In this document: positions 1 to 7,967 of the stretch, piece after piece | How the letters are laid out: every line of letters starts with the position of its first letter | How positions within the stretch are numbered: position 1 is the stretch's first letter | Assembly (NCBI GenBank): GCA_963658695.1 | Contig: CAVKRN010000022.1 | Span: 1-34,919, forward strand | Length of the DNA stretch: 34,919 nucleotides | Reading direction: 5' to 3' | DNA from: CAG-791 sp963658695 | GTDB lineage: Bacteria; Bacillota; Clostridia; Lachnospirales; Lachnospiraceae | The notes under the pieces: model-generated | Database searches by the model: none | What the model was told of the DNA's origin: nothing | What the model saw: the letters and a program-made list of their open reading frames with translations, nothing else | Position numbers and translations under genes: made by a program

Positions 1-283
1 GAACCATAGATGAAGCATGGATAATATCTTCTTTACTGCTCGTAAACAAATGGTTTAACAGAAGGGTTCGATTTCCGGAATAATCAACGGTTACAACGGC
101 AATGGGATAGGTGGATTGGTTGGCCGCTGTGATATCGGAAAGAATATAAGTCATATCGGAATAACAAGTGTTTTCCAAGTTTCTCTTGGCGGATAAATAG
201 GTGGAGGATAAAAAAAGAATCACAAAAGCGGTGGTGACGATGGAAATACTGAAAACAATTTGTATTCGCAGCTTGCGGATCAT
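1..283 (-). CDS. Sensor histidine kinase, N-terminal part (cut by window edge)
   Basis: The reading frame starts with ATG at 283 and stays open to base 1, giving 94 residues. The start overlaps the stop of the response regulator gene (ATGA at 280-283), so the pair is translationally coupled. A short basic N-terminus (MIRKLRIQ) is followed by one hydrophobic segment at about residues 8-30, then a polar, presumably extracellular stretch. This is the usual layout of a membrane-bound OmpR-partner sensor kinase. The catalytic HisKA and ATPase domains would lie outside the window, so the kinase call rests on position and membrane topology, not on kinase motifs. Its likely role is to sense a signal tied to the adjacent arabinoside operon. 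Confidence 0.72.
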   Translation of the reverse strand, partial: MIRKLRIQIVFSISIVTTAFVILFLSSTYLSAKRNLENTCYSDMTYILSDITAANQSTYPIAVVTVDYSGNRTLLLNHLFTSSKEDIIHASSMV

Positions 284-954
284 GCGGGAGTCTCCAATCG
301 GTAGCCGGTTTTTCGAACACTGATAATTTGAGTTTTTGATTGCAGGAGAGCTAGTTTCCTGCGGAGAAAGCTGATATAAGCCTCCACGTTATTGGAGGTC
401 GCGTCAGAATCGTAACCCCAAACCTTATCAATGAGGATTTCTTTGGATAAAAGCGAATTCGTATTTAGCATCAGTAATTTCAGAAGTTCCGTTTCTTTTG
501 GATTTAAGGTGAGAGAATTTTTGCCGCAGTGTAGCTCACGAAGATCGGTTACCAATTGTAGATCAGAATATTTCAACGTGGTGGAAATATACTGTGGCTG
601 TCTTCGGAGTAGTGCACGGAGACAAGCCAGAAGTTCGTCATTGCTAAAGGGTTTCGTGAGGTAATAATCAGCACCGCTGTCTAAGCCTAGAATACGGTCC
701 TCCAGTTCGGATTTAGCGGTTAGAAGTAGAACGGGAATAGAGCGACCAGCAGCTCGAAGCTTTTTTAGGACTTCAAAACCATTCATGCCAGGGAGCATTA
801 CGTCTAGGAGGATGGCATCATATGTATAGGAAATTGCATAGTCATATCCATCATTTCCATCGAATACAACATCACATGAGTAATTTTCTCCACAAAGAAG
901 ATCTTCCAAGGTATAAGCCAGACGTTCGTTGTCTTCTACAATCAGTAAACGCAT
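280..954 (-). CDS. OmpR/PhoB-family response regulator
   Basis: This is a two-domain DNA-binding response regulator of 224 residues. An N-terminal receiver domain begins MRLLIVEDNERL with the acidic pair, has the phospho-acceptor Asp in AILLDVMLPGMNGFEV, and the conserved Lys in YYLTKPF. A C-terminal winged-helix domain ends in the typical VRKTGYRLE. I place the start at ATG 954 because GAGG lies about seven bases upstream; a TTG at 969 would fall on that ribosome binding site. It is followed by an overlapping sensor kinase gene and is divergent from the lectin, ABC transporter and GH51 operon, so it probably controls that operon. Direct repeats at 1102-1119 are a candidate binding site. Confidence 0.93.
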   Translation of the reverse strand: MRLLIVEDNERLAYTLEDLLCGENYSCDVVFDGNDGYDYAISYTYDAILLDVMLPGMNGFEVLKKLRAAGRSIPVLLLTAKSELEDRILGLDSGADYYLTKPFSNDELLACLRALLRRQPQYISTTLKYSDLQLVTDLRELHCGKNSLTLNPKETELLKLLMLNTNSLLSKEILIDKVWGYDSDATSNNVEAYISFLRRKLALLQSKTQIISVRKTGYRLETPA

Positions 955-1101
955 TTTAGCCCTCAACAAGAGAAATGACTTACATCGATATACAATTGTG
1001 AATGTTTTGGCGTTCGCACAATGTAATGATAATTGTTATAGTGCATATAACGGTGAAAATCAATAAAATGACCGGATGATTTGTAAAAAATGCATGAACT
1101 G

Positions 1102-1134
1102 TTTAAGGGTATTTTAAGGATGTGGCGCTATAGT
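1102..1134 (+). promoter_or_regulatory. Candidate response-regulator-controlled promoter
   Basis: Two identical half-sites TTTAAGG lie at 1102-1108 and 1113-1119, with an 11-base period, one helical turn. A TATAGT -10-like element follows at 1129-1134. The repeats cover the -35 region, where no good -35 hexamer is seen. OmpR/PhoB-type regulators commonly bind such tandem half-sites and activate weak promoters. The site lies between the divergent regulator gene and the lectin gene starting at 1189. The pattern is seen directly; the regulator link is inference. Confidence 0.5.
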
Positions 1135-1188
1135 AACAATAAGCCAAACGGCAGAAGGGTGTAAAAGGGATATGGAGAAGGAGGGGGA

Positions 1189-1979
1189 ATGAAAAGGAAA
1201 ATTGTAATTACAGTAATGGCAATGTTGCTGGGGGCGTTTGTTCCGTGGAAGAGCGCAGATGCAAAGACCATAGAAAATGGAACAGATGTTTTTACAGTAA
1301 AAAAGGCTCTTATACAGTATATGTTCGGTACAATAATGGATCTGGAACGGAGTCAAGTCACAGCGTGACAGTCAATGGAGATACCTGTGGGAACGTTTCT
1401 TATCCTGTAACGCCCGATTGGCATCAATATTATTGGACATCCTTTACCTGCTCGCTGAATAAAGGCCAGAACAGCATAGGGCTTGGATTTAATACTGGAT
1501 ATGCAGAGGTTGATTGTATTGCACTTTACAAATCCGGATACGATTTATCGAACAATTTTATGATGAGAAATCGAAACAGCGGGAAGTATGTGGAGGCGGC
1601 TGCAATGTCCGCTGTAGATGGAGTTGCTCTGACACAGTATGACAAAACATTTTATCCTTGCCAGGTGTGGTCGATTTCTGAAACAAACGATGGCTCATTC
1701 CAGCTGATCAATAAAAATAGCGGACTGGCAGCAGGAATTGCAAGTGACTCTGCGGGAGATGGAGCAGCAGTTATTCAGAGTATGTTGACGGATGAGAACC
1801 TACAGAAATGGACATTACTATCGACGGATAGCGGGTATTACCAGATTATAAATAAAGCCAGTGAGAAGCTGATGGAAGTGACGAGCAACCTGACCAGTAA
1901 TGGAGCACCGATAGGACAATGGGGGGTAACCTCTTATAGTTGTCAGGAATGGGCGCTGGAAAAGGAAGCAATTCAATAA
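1189..1979 (+). pseudogene. Secreted carbohydrate-binding lectin (CBM plus ricin-B type), frameshifted at an A6 tract
   Basis: A strong ribosome binding site (AAGGAGGGGG) precedes ATG 1189, which opens a clear signal peptide (MKRKIVITVMAMLLGAFVP, likely cut after ADA25). This frame stops at 1368. The rest of the protein lies in another frame from about 1300 to 1979. It has a CBM6/35-like segment (SYTVYVRYNNGSG, then SVTVNG) and a ricin-B-type lectin region with repeated N-x-x-SG and QxW-like elements (about 1550-1965). The two frames join at AAAAAA, bases 1299-1304; one extra A gives a continuous FTVKKGSYTVYVRYNNG. The CBM also looks short at its N-terminus. It may be a pseudogene, a phase-variable or slippage-expressed gene, or a sequencing error. 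It probably bound plant polysaccharide for the operon that follows. Confidence 0.7.
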
Positions 1980-2042
1980 GAGCGGTGGTTGCGCAGGTCG
2001 ACTGCGATCCATATAAGGGGAATGCAATTTAAGGAGGGAAGT

Positions 2043-3374
2043 ATGAAGAAAAAAGTGTTGTGCGCAATTCTTGCAGGTGCAATGGCAGTAGGAATGATCG
2101 GCTGCGGCAGCAGCGGAACTGGGAAGACAGAAGCAGCGGCAGAGACAGCATCCTCTGAGGCGGGTGATGTTGAAGTGGCGGCAGGGGAAGCCACAGAATC
2201 GTCAGAGAGTGCAGCAGATCCCATAGAAGTATCATTTTGGTGCAATTTTACAGGATCGGATGGAGATGTCCTTCGAGAGATCGTTCAGGAATTTAACGAG
2301 TCTAATACAGACAATATTACAGTCTCAGTTGACATTATGGACTACAGCACACTGATTACAAAGCTTCCGGCAGCAGTATCAACGGGAACAGGTCCATCGT
2401 TTATGTTGGCGGGTATTGAGCTGATTAATGAGTATGCCAACAATGGCATGTTAGAGGACATCGGGGATTTCTGGGATGTAACGGGAACAAATAAAGATAA
2501 TTATTATGAGAATGTTCTGGCCAAATCTTATGTGAATGGTACGCAGTATGGCGTTCCCATGCAGTACAACCTGCAGTATCTGTATTACAACAAAGATATG
2601 TTTAAGGATGCGGGACTGGATCCTGAAACACCACCCACAACATTTGCTGAGTTGGAGGAAGCTGCCAAGGCACTGACGGATTCGTCGAAGGGAACCTATG
2701 GAATCGCTCTTCCTATCGATTATGGTTATTACGTGCAATATATTTGGGGAAATGGAGGAGATGTCATCAATACATCCACGGATGAAAACCTCTTGGTTTC
2801 GGACGAGAACAAGGAGACACTGCAGTGGCTACAGGATCTTGCGAAGGAAGGCGTATCTCCCTCTGGAATTTCCGCAGCAGAGGCTGACACGATGTTCCAG
2901 TCGGGGCAGGTTGCAATGGAAATGTCAGGACCCTGGAATATCAACGCGCTGAATCAGCTTGGAATGAATTACGGAATTACTGCTATTCCGGCAGGCTCGG
3001 ACGGTGCGTATTCGGCAGAAGGAGGATGCTGCTGGATGCTTACAAAGGGGGCAGACGATGCTACAAAGCAGGCTGTCTATGAATTTATGGCATATTGGCT
3101 TTCGGATCCGGTTTTAAAGAAGTGGTCTACAGTAAATGGATTCCCGGTGTGGTCCTATTCGCTTCTTGAAGATGCGGATATTCAGGGGAATGATATCCTC
3201 AGCAGCGTATCGGAGGCATCTACGATTGGCCGTGATTGGCACCTGGGATATTCCTATGGCAGTCAGATTGATTCGGACGTTATGAAGCCGATGATTGAAA
3301 AGGTTCTGTCTGGTGAGGATGTAGCTACGTCTCTCCAGTCGGCATCGGATACGCTGGATTCCATTATCAAATAA
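2043..3374 (+). CDS. ABC transporter sugar-binding lipoprotein (family 1)
   Basis: This is the extracellular solute-binding subunit of a carbohydrate ABC importer, 443 residues. The start at 2043 is set by TAAGGAGGG just upstream; an earlier TTG in frame at 1989 lacks a site. A lipoprotein signal ends in the lipobox M-I-G-C21, followed by an acidic, Ala/Ser/Glu-rich linker. The body has the family features EVSFWCNFTGSDG, YNLQYLYYNKDMFKDAGLD and PGPWN-like GPWNINAL. It is followed by two permeases and an intracellular GH51 arabinofuranosidase, so arabinose-containing oligosaccharides are the likely cargo. The ATPase is not encoded here and is probably a shared MsmK/UgpC-type protein encoded elsewhere. 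Confidence 0.93.
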   Translation: MKKKVLCAILAGAMAVGMIGCGSSGTGKTEAAAETASSEAGDVEVAAGEATESSESAADPIEVSFWCNFTGSDGDVLREIVQEFNESNTDNITVSVDIMDYSTLITKLPAAVSTGTGPSFMLAGIELINEYANNGMLEDIGDFWDVTGTNKDNYYENVLAKSYVNGTQYGVPMQYNLQYLYYNKDMFKDAGLDPETPPTTFAELEEAAKALTDSSKGTYGIALPIDYGYYVQYIWGNGGDVINTSTDENLLVSDENKETLQWLQDLAKEGVSPSGISAAEADTMFQSGQVAMEMSGPWNINALNQLGMNYGITAIPAGSDGAYSAEGGCCWMLTKGADDATKQAVYEFMAYWLSDPVLKKWSTVNGFPVWSYSLLEDADIQGNDILSSVSEASTIGRDWHLGYSYGSQIDSDVMKPMIEKVLSGEDVATSLQSASDTLDSIIK

Positions 3375-3450
3375 TTGGACGTCTGGGTATTATAACCACT
3401 CTTGCAGTACGAGAAGTAGTCTTTCATAGAAAACATATATTTCCAGATCG

Positions 3451-3483
3451 CGGGGCTGTTGCATATTCCATGCGACAGCCCCG
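3451..3483 (+). terminator. Intercistronic hairpin after the binding-protein gene
   Basis: Arms at 3451-3464 and 3470-3483 pair over 14 bases (one G-T wobble) around a five-base loop, ATTCC, followed by a weak TTTCT. It sits between the binding protein and the permeases in one operon. A partial terminator or 3' stabilising hairpin here would make more binding protein than permease, as is common in such operons. Confidence 0.7.
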
Positions 3484-3505
3484 TTTCTACAAAAAGGAGT
3501 GCGTA

Positions 3506-4396
3506 ATGAAGAGTATGAAGAAATTGTCAGCTTCTAATCAAAAGACGGCGTACCTTTTTATACTTCCAGCGATGATTGTTTTGACAATTTTTGTTTTTGT
3601 GCCATTGGTCAGTGCTTTTGCGTTGAGCATCCTTAACATCGATATATATATGAATGATATTTCCTTTGCGGGAATTCAGAATTATATCAAATTATTTCAG
3701 GATGAAAGGGTGTGGAATGCAACAAAAAACACATTGCTGTTCTCTGTGATGGAAATCCCTTCGCAGCTTTTGCTGGCATTATTTTTGACCATGTTGCTGT
3801 TGAAAAATTCAGCCTTTCATAAGGCGCTCCGCGCAACATTTTATATTCCCTATGTGTGCTCGATGACGGCTATCAGTATTCTGTGGTCAATGCTCCTGAA
3901 TGCGAATTCGGGAATGCTGTCATACATGCTTCGGCAAATTGGAATTGTAATGCCTAATTTTTTAAATAGTACAACCTGGGCGCTCCCAGTGGTTGCAATG
4001 GTAACGGTATGGAAGAATTTTGGATACACAGTGACATTGCTTTCAGCAGCGGCATTAGACATTCCGGCTTCGTTATATGAGGCTGCCGATTTAGATGGAG
4101 CGACCGGCATCCAAAAGTTTTTGTATGTAACAATTCCGTCCATCAAGAATACGATAAGCTTTTGCCTCGTGACGATTCTGATCGCGGCACTACAGGCCTT
4201 CGATCAGATATATGTCATGACGGGAGGCGGACCGATGAATAGTACAGAAACGTTGGTGTCATATATATATGACAGAGGATTTCAAACAACTCACGATCTT
4301 GGATATGCTTCTACAGTTTCTGTATTTCTTTTTTTGTTGATTGCAGTGATCACGTTTGCGACAAGACGGTATACCGTTCAGACGGAGGCGGAATGA
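3506..4396 (+). CDS. Sugar ABC transporter permease (MalF/UgpA type)
   Basis: This is an inner-membrane permease of 296 residues with six predicted membrane segments. The start is ATG 3506, preceded by AAAAAGGAG; an upstream in-frame ATG at 3470 falls inside the preceding hairpin and has no binding site. The MalF-type first cytoplasmic region (SNQKTAYLFILPAM) is followed by an EAA loop, ASLYEAADLDGATGIQKF, which contacts the ATPase. The C-terminal region has the LTGGGP-like motif MTGGGPMNSTETL. It overlaps the next permease gene by four bases (ATGA type), so the two are coupled and form a heterodimeric channel. Confidence 0.94.
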   Translation: MKSMKKLSASNQKTAYLFILPAMIVLTIFVFVPLVSAFALSILNIDIYMNDISFAGIQNYIKLFQDERVWNATKNTLLFSVMEIPSQLLLALFLTMLLLKNSAFHKALRATFYIPYVCSMTAISILWSMLLNANSGMLSYMLRQIGIVMPNFLNSTTWALPVVAMVTVWKNFGYTVTLLSAAALDIPASLYEAADLDGATGIQKFLYVTIPSIKNTISFCLVTILIAALQAFDQIYVMTGGGPMNSTETLVSYIYDRGFQTTHDLGYASTVSVFLFLLIAVITFATRRYTVQTEAE

Positions 4397-5223
4397 TGAA
4401 AACAAGGTACAGAAGTAAATTTTCGGCGGGAAATATCGTTTTGCTGCTGGTGGCCTTATTGGTGTTGCTTCCGGTGATCTGGCTGTTTGTCTCCTCTTTT
4501 AAAACAGATGCAGATGTAATTAGTTGGCCGCCTTCATTTCTTCCGAAACGGTGGGTGATGACACAATATCAGTATGTACTAAGTGTGATACCGGTTGTAA
4601 GCATGCTGAAAAACACGGTCATTTTCGCAGGATCCGTTACGATCATCAGCTTGGTGATTGATTCTCTCGCGGCATACGCTTTTGCAAGAATGCATTTTAA
4701 AGGGAAAAATATAATTTTCAGCATCATTCTGATGACAATGATGGTTCCGTTTCAGGTAATTATGATTCCGCTGTATATGGAGGAGTACATGGTGGGAATT
4801 TTAAACACCTATGCGGGATTGATTCTTCCGAGAATAGCCAGTGCGTATGGAATTTATCTGCTATCTTCTTTCTTTATGGGTATCCCGAAGTCTCTGGAGG
4901 AGGCAGCAAGAATTGATGGAATGACAGATATTAAAATCTATGCACAAATCATTGTTCCATTGTCAAAGCCGGCATTTGTCAGTCTTGGAATCTTTCACTT
5001 TATGAATAACTGGAATGATTTGCTGTATCCCATGATGTTGACAAGCTCCGTTGAAATGCGAACGTTATCTGCTGGTCTGGCAATTTTGGTGGGAAATCAT
5101 TCCATAAAATATGGACCGACACTTGCTGCAACAGTGATCTCTGTTACACCATTGCTGATATTGTTCCTTGCTGGACAACGGTTCTTTATGGAAGGAATTG
5201 CTACGACTGGAGTAAAGGAATAG
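4393..5223 (+). CDS. Sugar ABC transporter permease (MalG/UgpE type)
   Basis: This is the second permease of the importer, 276 residues with about six membrane helices. The start codons ATGATG at 4393 overlap the stop of the first permease, and GGAGGCGGA provides the ribosome binding site. Typical MalG-type features are PSFLPKRWVMTQY after helix one, MVPFQVIMIPLY, the EAA loop SLEEAARIDGMTDIKIY, and a C-terminus ending in MEGIATTGVKE. It is followed after 12 bases by the GH51 enzyme, which fits uptake of oligosaccharides and cleavage inside the cell. Confidence 0.94.
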   Translation: MMKTRYRSKFSAGNIVLLLVALLVLLPVIWLFVSSFKTDADVISWPPSFLPKRWVMTQYQYVLSVIPVVSMLKNTVIFAGSVTIISLVIDSLAAYAFARMHFKGKNIIFSIILMTMMVPFQVIMIPLYMEEYMVGILNTYAGLILPRIASAYGIYLLSSFFMGIPKSLEEAARIDGMTDIKIYAQIIVPLSKPAFVSLGIFHFMNNWNDLLYPMMLTSSVEMRTLSAGLAILVGNHSIKYGPTLAATVISVTPLLILFLAGQRFFMEGIATTGVKE

Positions 5224-5235
5224 AGGGGAAATGAG

Positions 5236-6738
5236 ATGAGTGATGTCAAAATAATAGCCAATGCTGCGTTTTTAAAATCAGAAATCAGTCCGTGGATCTA
5301 TGGTTCATTTGTAGAGCATATGGGGCGAGTCGTTTACTCTGGTATCTATGAACCGGATAGCCAATATGCAGATGAAGAAGGATTTCGAACGGATGTCCTC
5401 AGATGGGTAAAAGGAATGGGAGTTACCTGCGTACGCTATCCTGGAGGCAATTTTGTTTCAACTTATGATTGGATGGATGGCGTTGGACCTAGGGCACAGA
5501 GGCCACGAAAGAGAGAACTGGCTTGGAAAAGTATTGAAACAAATGAAATAGGAACCGATGAGTTCATGCGCTGGGCGGACAAAGCCGGTATTTCTCCGAT
5601 CTTTGCAGTAAATCTTGGTACGAGAGGAATTGAAAATGCGGTGTCACATCTGGAATACTGTAATCTTCCGACTGGTACCTTTTATAGTGATATGCGTGCA
5701 CAAAATGGGCATAACGAGCCATATCATATTCCGGTCTGGTGCGTTGGAAATGAGATGGATGGCTCTTGGCAGATGGGCCATAAAACAGCAGATGAGTACG
5801 CCAGACTTGCGGCACAGACGGCACATGCAATGAAGGCCTTGGATGACAGCATACAAACGGTCGTCTGCGGCAGCTCTTCGACATCAATGGCTACATATAC
5901 AGATTGGGAACGTATAGTATTGGAAGAAGCATACGATTACGTGGATTATATAGCATTGCACCAGTATTACGGAGGACAGGAAAAAGGGACAGCACGGTTT
6001 CTAGCACAGTCGTTGGATTTGGAAAATTACATACGGACAGTTAGTGGAATTTGTGACACCGTAAAAAGTAAACGGCGCAGCAAACGAGCAGTCAATATCA
6101 GCATCGATGAATGGGGAGTATGGGAGATTCCAGGAACCGAGGTTGAAAATGATGTAAATAGCAGGGGATGGGAAATTGCGCCTGCTTTCAGTGAACAAAT
6201 ATATACGTTGGAAGATGCGCTGTTGTTTGCCAGCATGCTGATGGCGATGGTAAAAAATGCAGATAGGGTTAAAATTGCTTGTCAGTCACTTCTTACAAAT
6301 ATCAGCGCAGCAATCATGACAGAGAAAGGTGGGGAATCCTGGGTGCAGCCGATTTACTATCCGTTTTCTTATATGTCTAAATACGGAAGAGGAATCGTGC
6401 TCAATACGGTGGAAAAGATTGCAACCTATGATTCCGACGGAGATCAGATACCAGAGGTGGATTCTGTGGGAATTTACCATCCGCAGATGCGCGAAGTGGT
6501 TTTCTTTTGGGTTAACAGAACGGATAAAGAGCAAAGAGTGGAGGTTATACTACAAGGCTTTGAAACAGCAGAACTTATTGAGGCGGTAACAATGCAGGCG
6601 CCGCTGAAAGCAACTAACCTAGAGCAGCATGATTTGGTAAGACCGGAGAACAACCAATATGCATATCGGATAAAGGAGACAGTGGTGGAAGGAAAAATGG
6701 ATGCGTATTCATGGAACATGATTCGCATCCGCGTATAA
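5236..6738 (+). CDS. abfA: Alpha-L-arabinofuranosidase, GH51
   Basis: This enzyme releases terminal L-arabinose from arabinose-containing oligosaccharides. At 500 residues with no signal peptide it has the usual length and location of cytoplasmic GH51 enzymes. The acid/base Glu is E173 in CVGNEMDG and the nucleophile is E292 in ISIDEWGVWE; both sit two residues from the positions known for the Geobacillus AbfA pair (175 and 294). The N-terminal half is a TIM barrel (YGSFVEHMGR, VRYPGGNFVSTYDW) and the last 120 residues form the beta-sandwich domain. GAGGGGAAATGAG precedes the start. It is the last gene of the operon, followed by a GC-rich hairpin. Confidence 0.95.
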   Translation: MSDVKIIANAAFLKSEISPWIYGSFVEHMGRVVYSGIYEPDSQYADEEGFRTDVLRWVKGMGVTCVRYPGGNFVSTYDWMDGVGPRAQRPRKRELAWKSIETNEIGTDEFMRWADKAGISPIFAVNLGTRGIENAVSHLEYCNLPTGTFYSDMRAQNGHNEPYHIPVWCVGNEMDGSWQMGHKTADEYARLAAQTAHAMKALDDSIQTVVCGSSSTSMATYTDWERIVLEEAYDYVDYIALHQYYGGQEKGTARFLAQSLDLENYIRTVSGICDTVKSKRRSKRAVNISIDEWGVWEIPGTEVENDVNSRGWEIAPAFSEQIYTLEDALLFASMLMAMVKNADRVKIACQSLLTNISAAIMTEKGGESWVQPIYYPFSYMSKYGRGIVLNTVEKIATYDSDGDQIPEVDSVGIYHPQMREVVFFWVNRTDKEQRVEVILQGFETAELIEAVTMQAPLKATNLEQHDLVRPENNQYAYRIKETVVEGKMDAYSWNMIRIRV

Positions 6739-6775
6739 GTCACGCATTTTTATGTTGTCTGCTATCGTTTATGCG

Positions 6776-6807
6776 CCCGCCAAGCGACAGGAACTGTCGC
6801 CGGCGGG
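6776..6807 (+). terminator. GC-rich hairpin after the GH51 gene
   Basis: The inner stem GCGACAG/CTGTCGC (6784-6790 with 6794-6800, loop GAA) is extended by CCCGCC/GGCGGG (6776-6781 with 6802-6807) across a small internal loop. There is no clean T tract after it. The position at the operon end supports a terminator or mRNA-end hairpin. The rest of the gap to 7001 holds nothing else that I can identify except a 13-base motif shared with 11001-11013. Confidence 0.5.
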
Positions 6808-7001
6808 TGTCTGTACAGTAATCATGACATCGCCGATCGTTAATGTATACAACCGCATTTCACAATCATAGAACGCAACTCATGGTAGAATGTACATAGC
6901 TATCCGTCGACGGACATAATTTCGCGAAGGCGGCACCGAATCGTTAGAAATACTCACTATACACGCAAGGCGGATCATGGATACGAAGGGGGAAAAATCC
7001 A

Positions 7002-7955
7002 ATGAACAAAGCATCAGAAAACGTAAACTACACACCATGGATTGAGCAGCGGGCAGACCCGTACGTGACCAATGAGCATGGTGGCAAATACTATTTCACG
7101 GCCTCCGTGCCGTCCTATGACCGGATCGTTCTGCGCTGTGCAGATACTCTGGACGATCTGCAGCAGGCAGAGGAGGTTACCATCTGGGAAAAGCACGAGT
7201 CCGGCGACATGAGCCAGCACATCTGGGCACCGGAGCTCCATTACCTGTTCGGTGGCTGGTATATCTATTTTGCTGCCAGCAATAAGGATGACATCTGGAA
7301 GCTGCGTCCGTATGTGTTGAAATGCGAGAGCGAGGATCCGATGCAGGGCCCGTGGACGGAGCTTGGCAAAATGAAGCGCTCCGACGACGACCCGTTTTCC
7401 TTTGAAGCCTTTTCGCTGGACGCCACGGTCTTCGAAGATCAGGGTGTGTGGTATTACATCTGGGCAGAGAAGGTCAGCGTCGGTCAGCAGATTTCCAACC
7501 TGTACATCGCGCGGATGAAGAGTGCCAATGAGCTGGCAACGGCACAGGTGCTGCTGACAACCCCGGACTACGACTGGGAACGCCATGGTTTCTGGGTGAA
7601 CGAGGGACCCGGTGTTTTGAAGCACGATGGGAAGCTCTTTATGACCTTCAGCGCCAGTGATACCAGCCCGGCCTACTGCGTCGGCATGCTGATTGCCGGG
7701 GAGGGAGCGGACCTTCTGGATCCGAGATCCTGGGAGAAGCTCCGTCATCCGGTACTGAAAAGCGATCCGGAGCACGGACTCTACGGACCGGGGCACAACT
7801 CCTTTACAAAGGACGCAGACGGAAAAGATGTCCTGATTTACCATGCGCGGACGACGGATAAGCTGATCTGCGAGGATCCGCTGTACGATCCGAATCGGCA
7901 TACCATGAAGCGCATCATAGAGTGGGGAGAGGATGGCATGCCGATTTTCCAGTAA
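7002..7955 (+). CDS. Glycoside hydrolase family 43 (arabinofuranosidase/xylosidase type)
   Basis: This is a five-bladed beta-propeller glycosidase, 317 residues, without a signal peptide and therefore cytoplasmic. The three catalytic acids of GH43 are visible: the base D19 in QRADPYV, the modulating D140 in SLDATVF, and the acid E201 in WVNEGPG. A HIWAPE motif lies near residue 75. It resembles the GH43 exo-arabinofuranosidase branch, but xylosidase activity cannot be excluded. AAGGGGGGAAAAATCCA precedes ATG 7002. It continues the hemicellulose theme of the upstream locus, but its G+C-rich composition matches the downstream DNA instead. dinB follows after 12 bases. Confidence 0.93.
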   Translation: MNKASENVNYTPWIEQRADPYVTNEHGGKYYFTASVPSYDRIVLRCADTLDDLQQAEEVTIWEKHESGDMSQHIWAPELHYLFGGWYIYFAASNKDDIWKLRPYVLKCESEDPMQGPWTELGKMKRSDDDPFSFEAFSLDATVFEDQGVWYYIWAEKVSVGQQISNLYIARMKSANELATAQVLLTTPDYDWERHGFWVNEGPGVLKHDGKLFMTFSASDTSPAYCVGMLIAGEGADLLDPRSWEKLRHPVLKSDPEHGLYGPGHNSFTKDADGKDVLIYHARTTDKLICEDPLYDPNRHTMKRIIEWGEDGMPIFQ

Positions 7956-7967
7956 ACGAAAGAACAA

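Noticed and set aside
955..969. TTG at 969 as the start of the response regulator
   Set aside because: It overlaps the GAGG ribosome binding site that serves ATG 954, and the receiver domain begins naturally at MRLLIVEDN.
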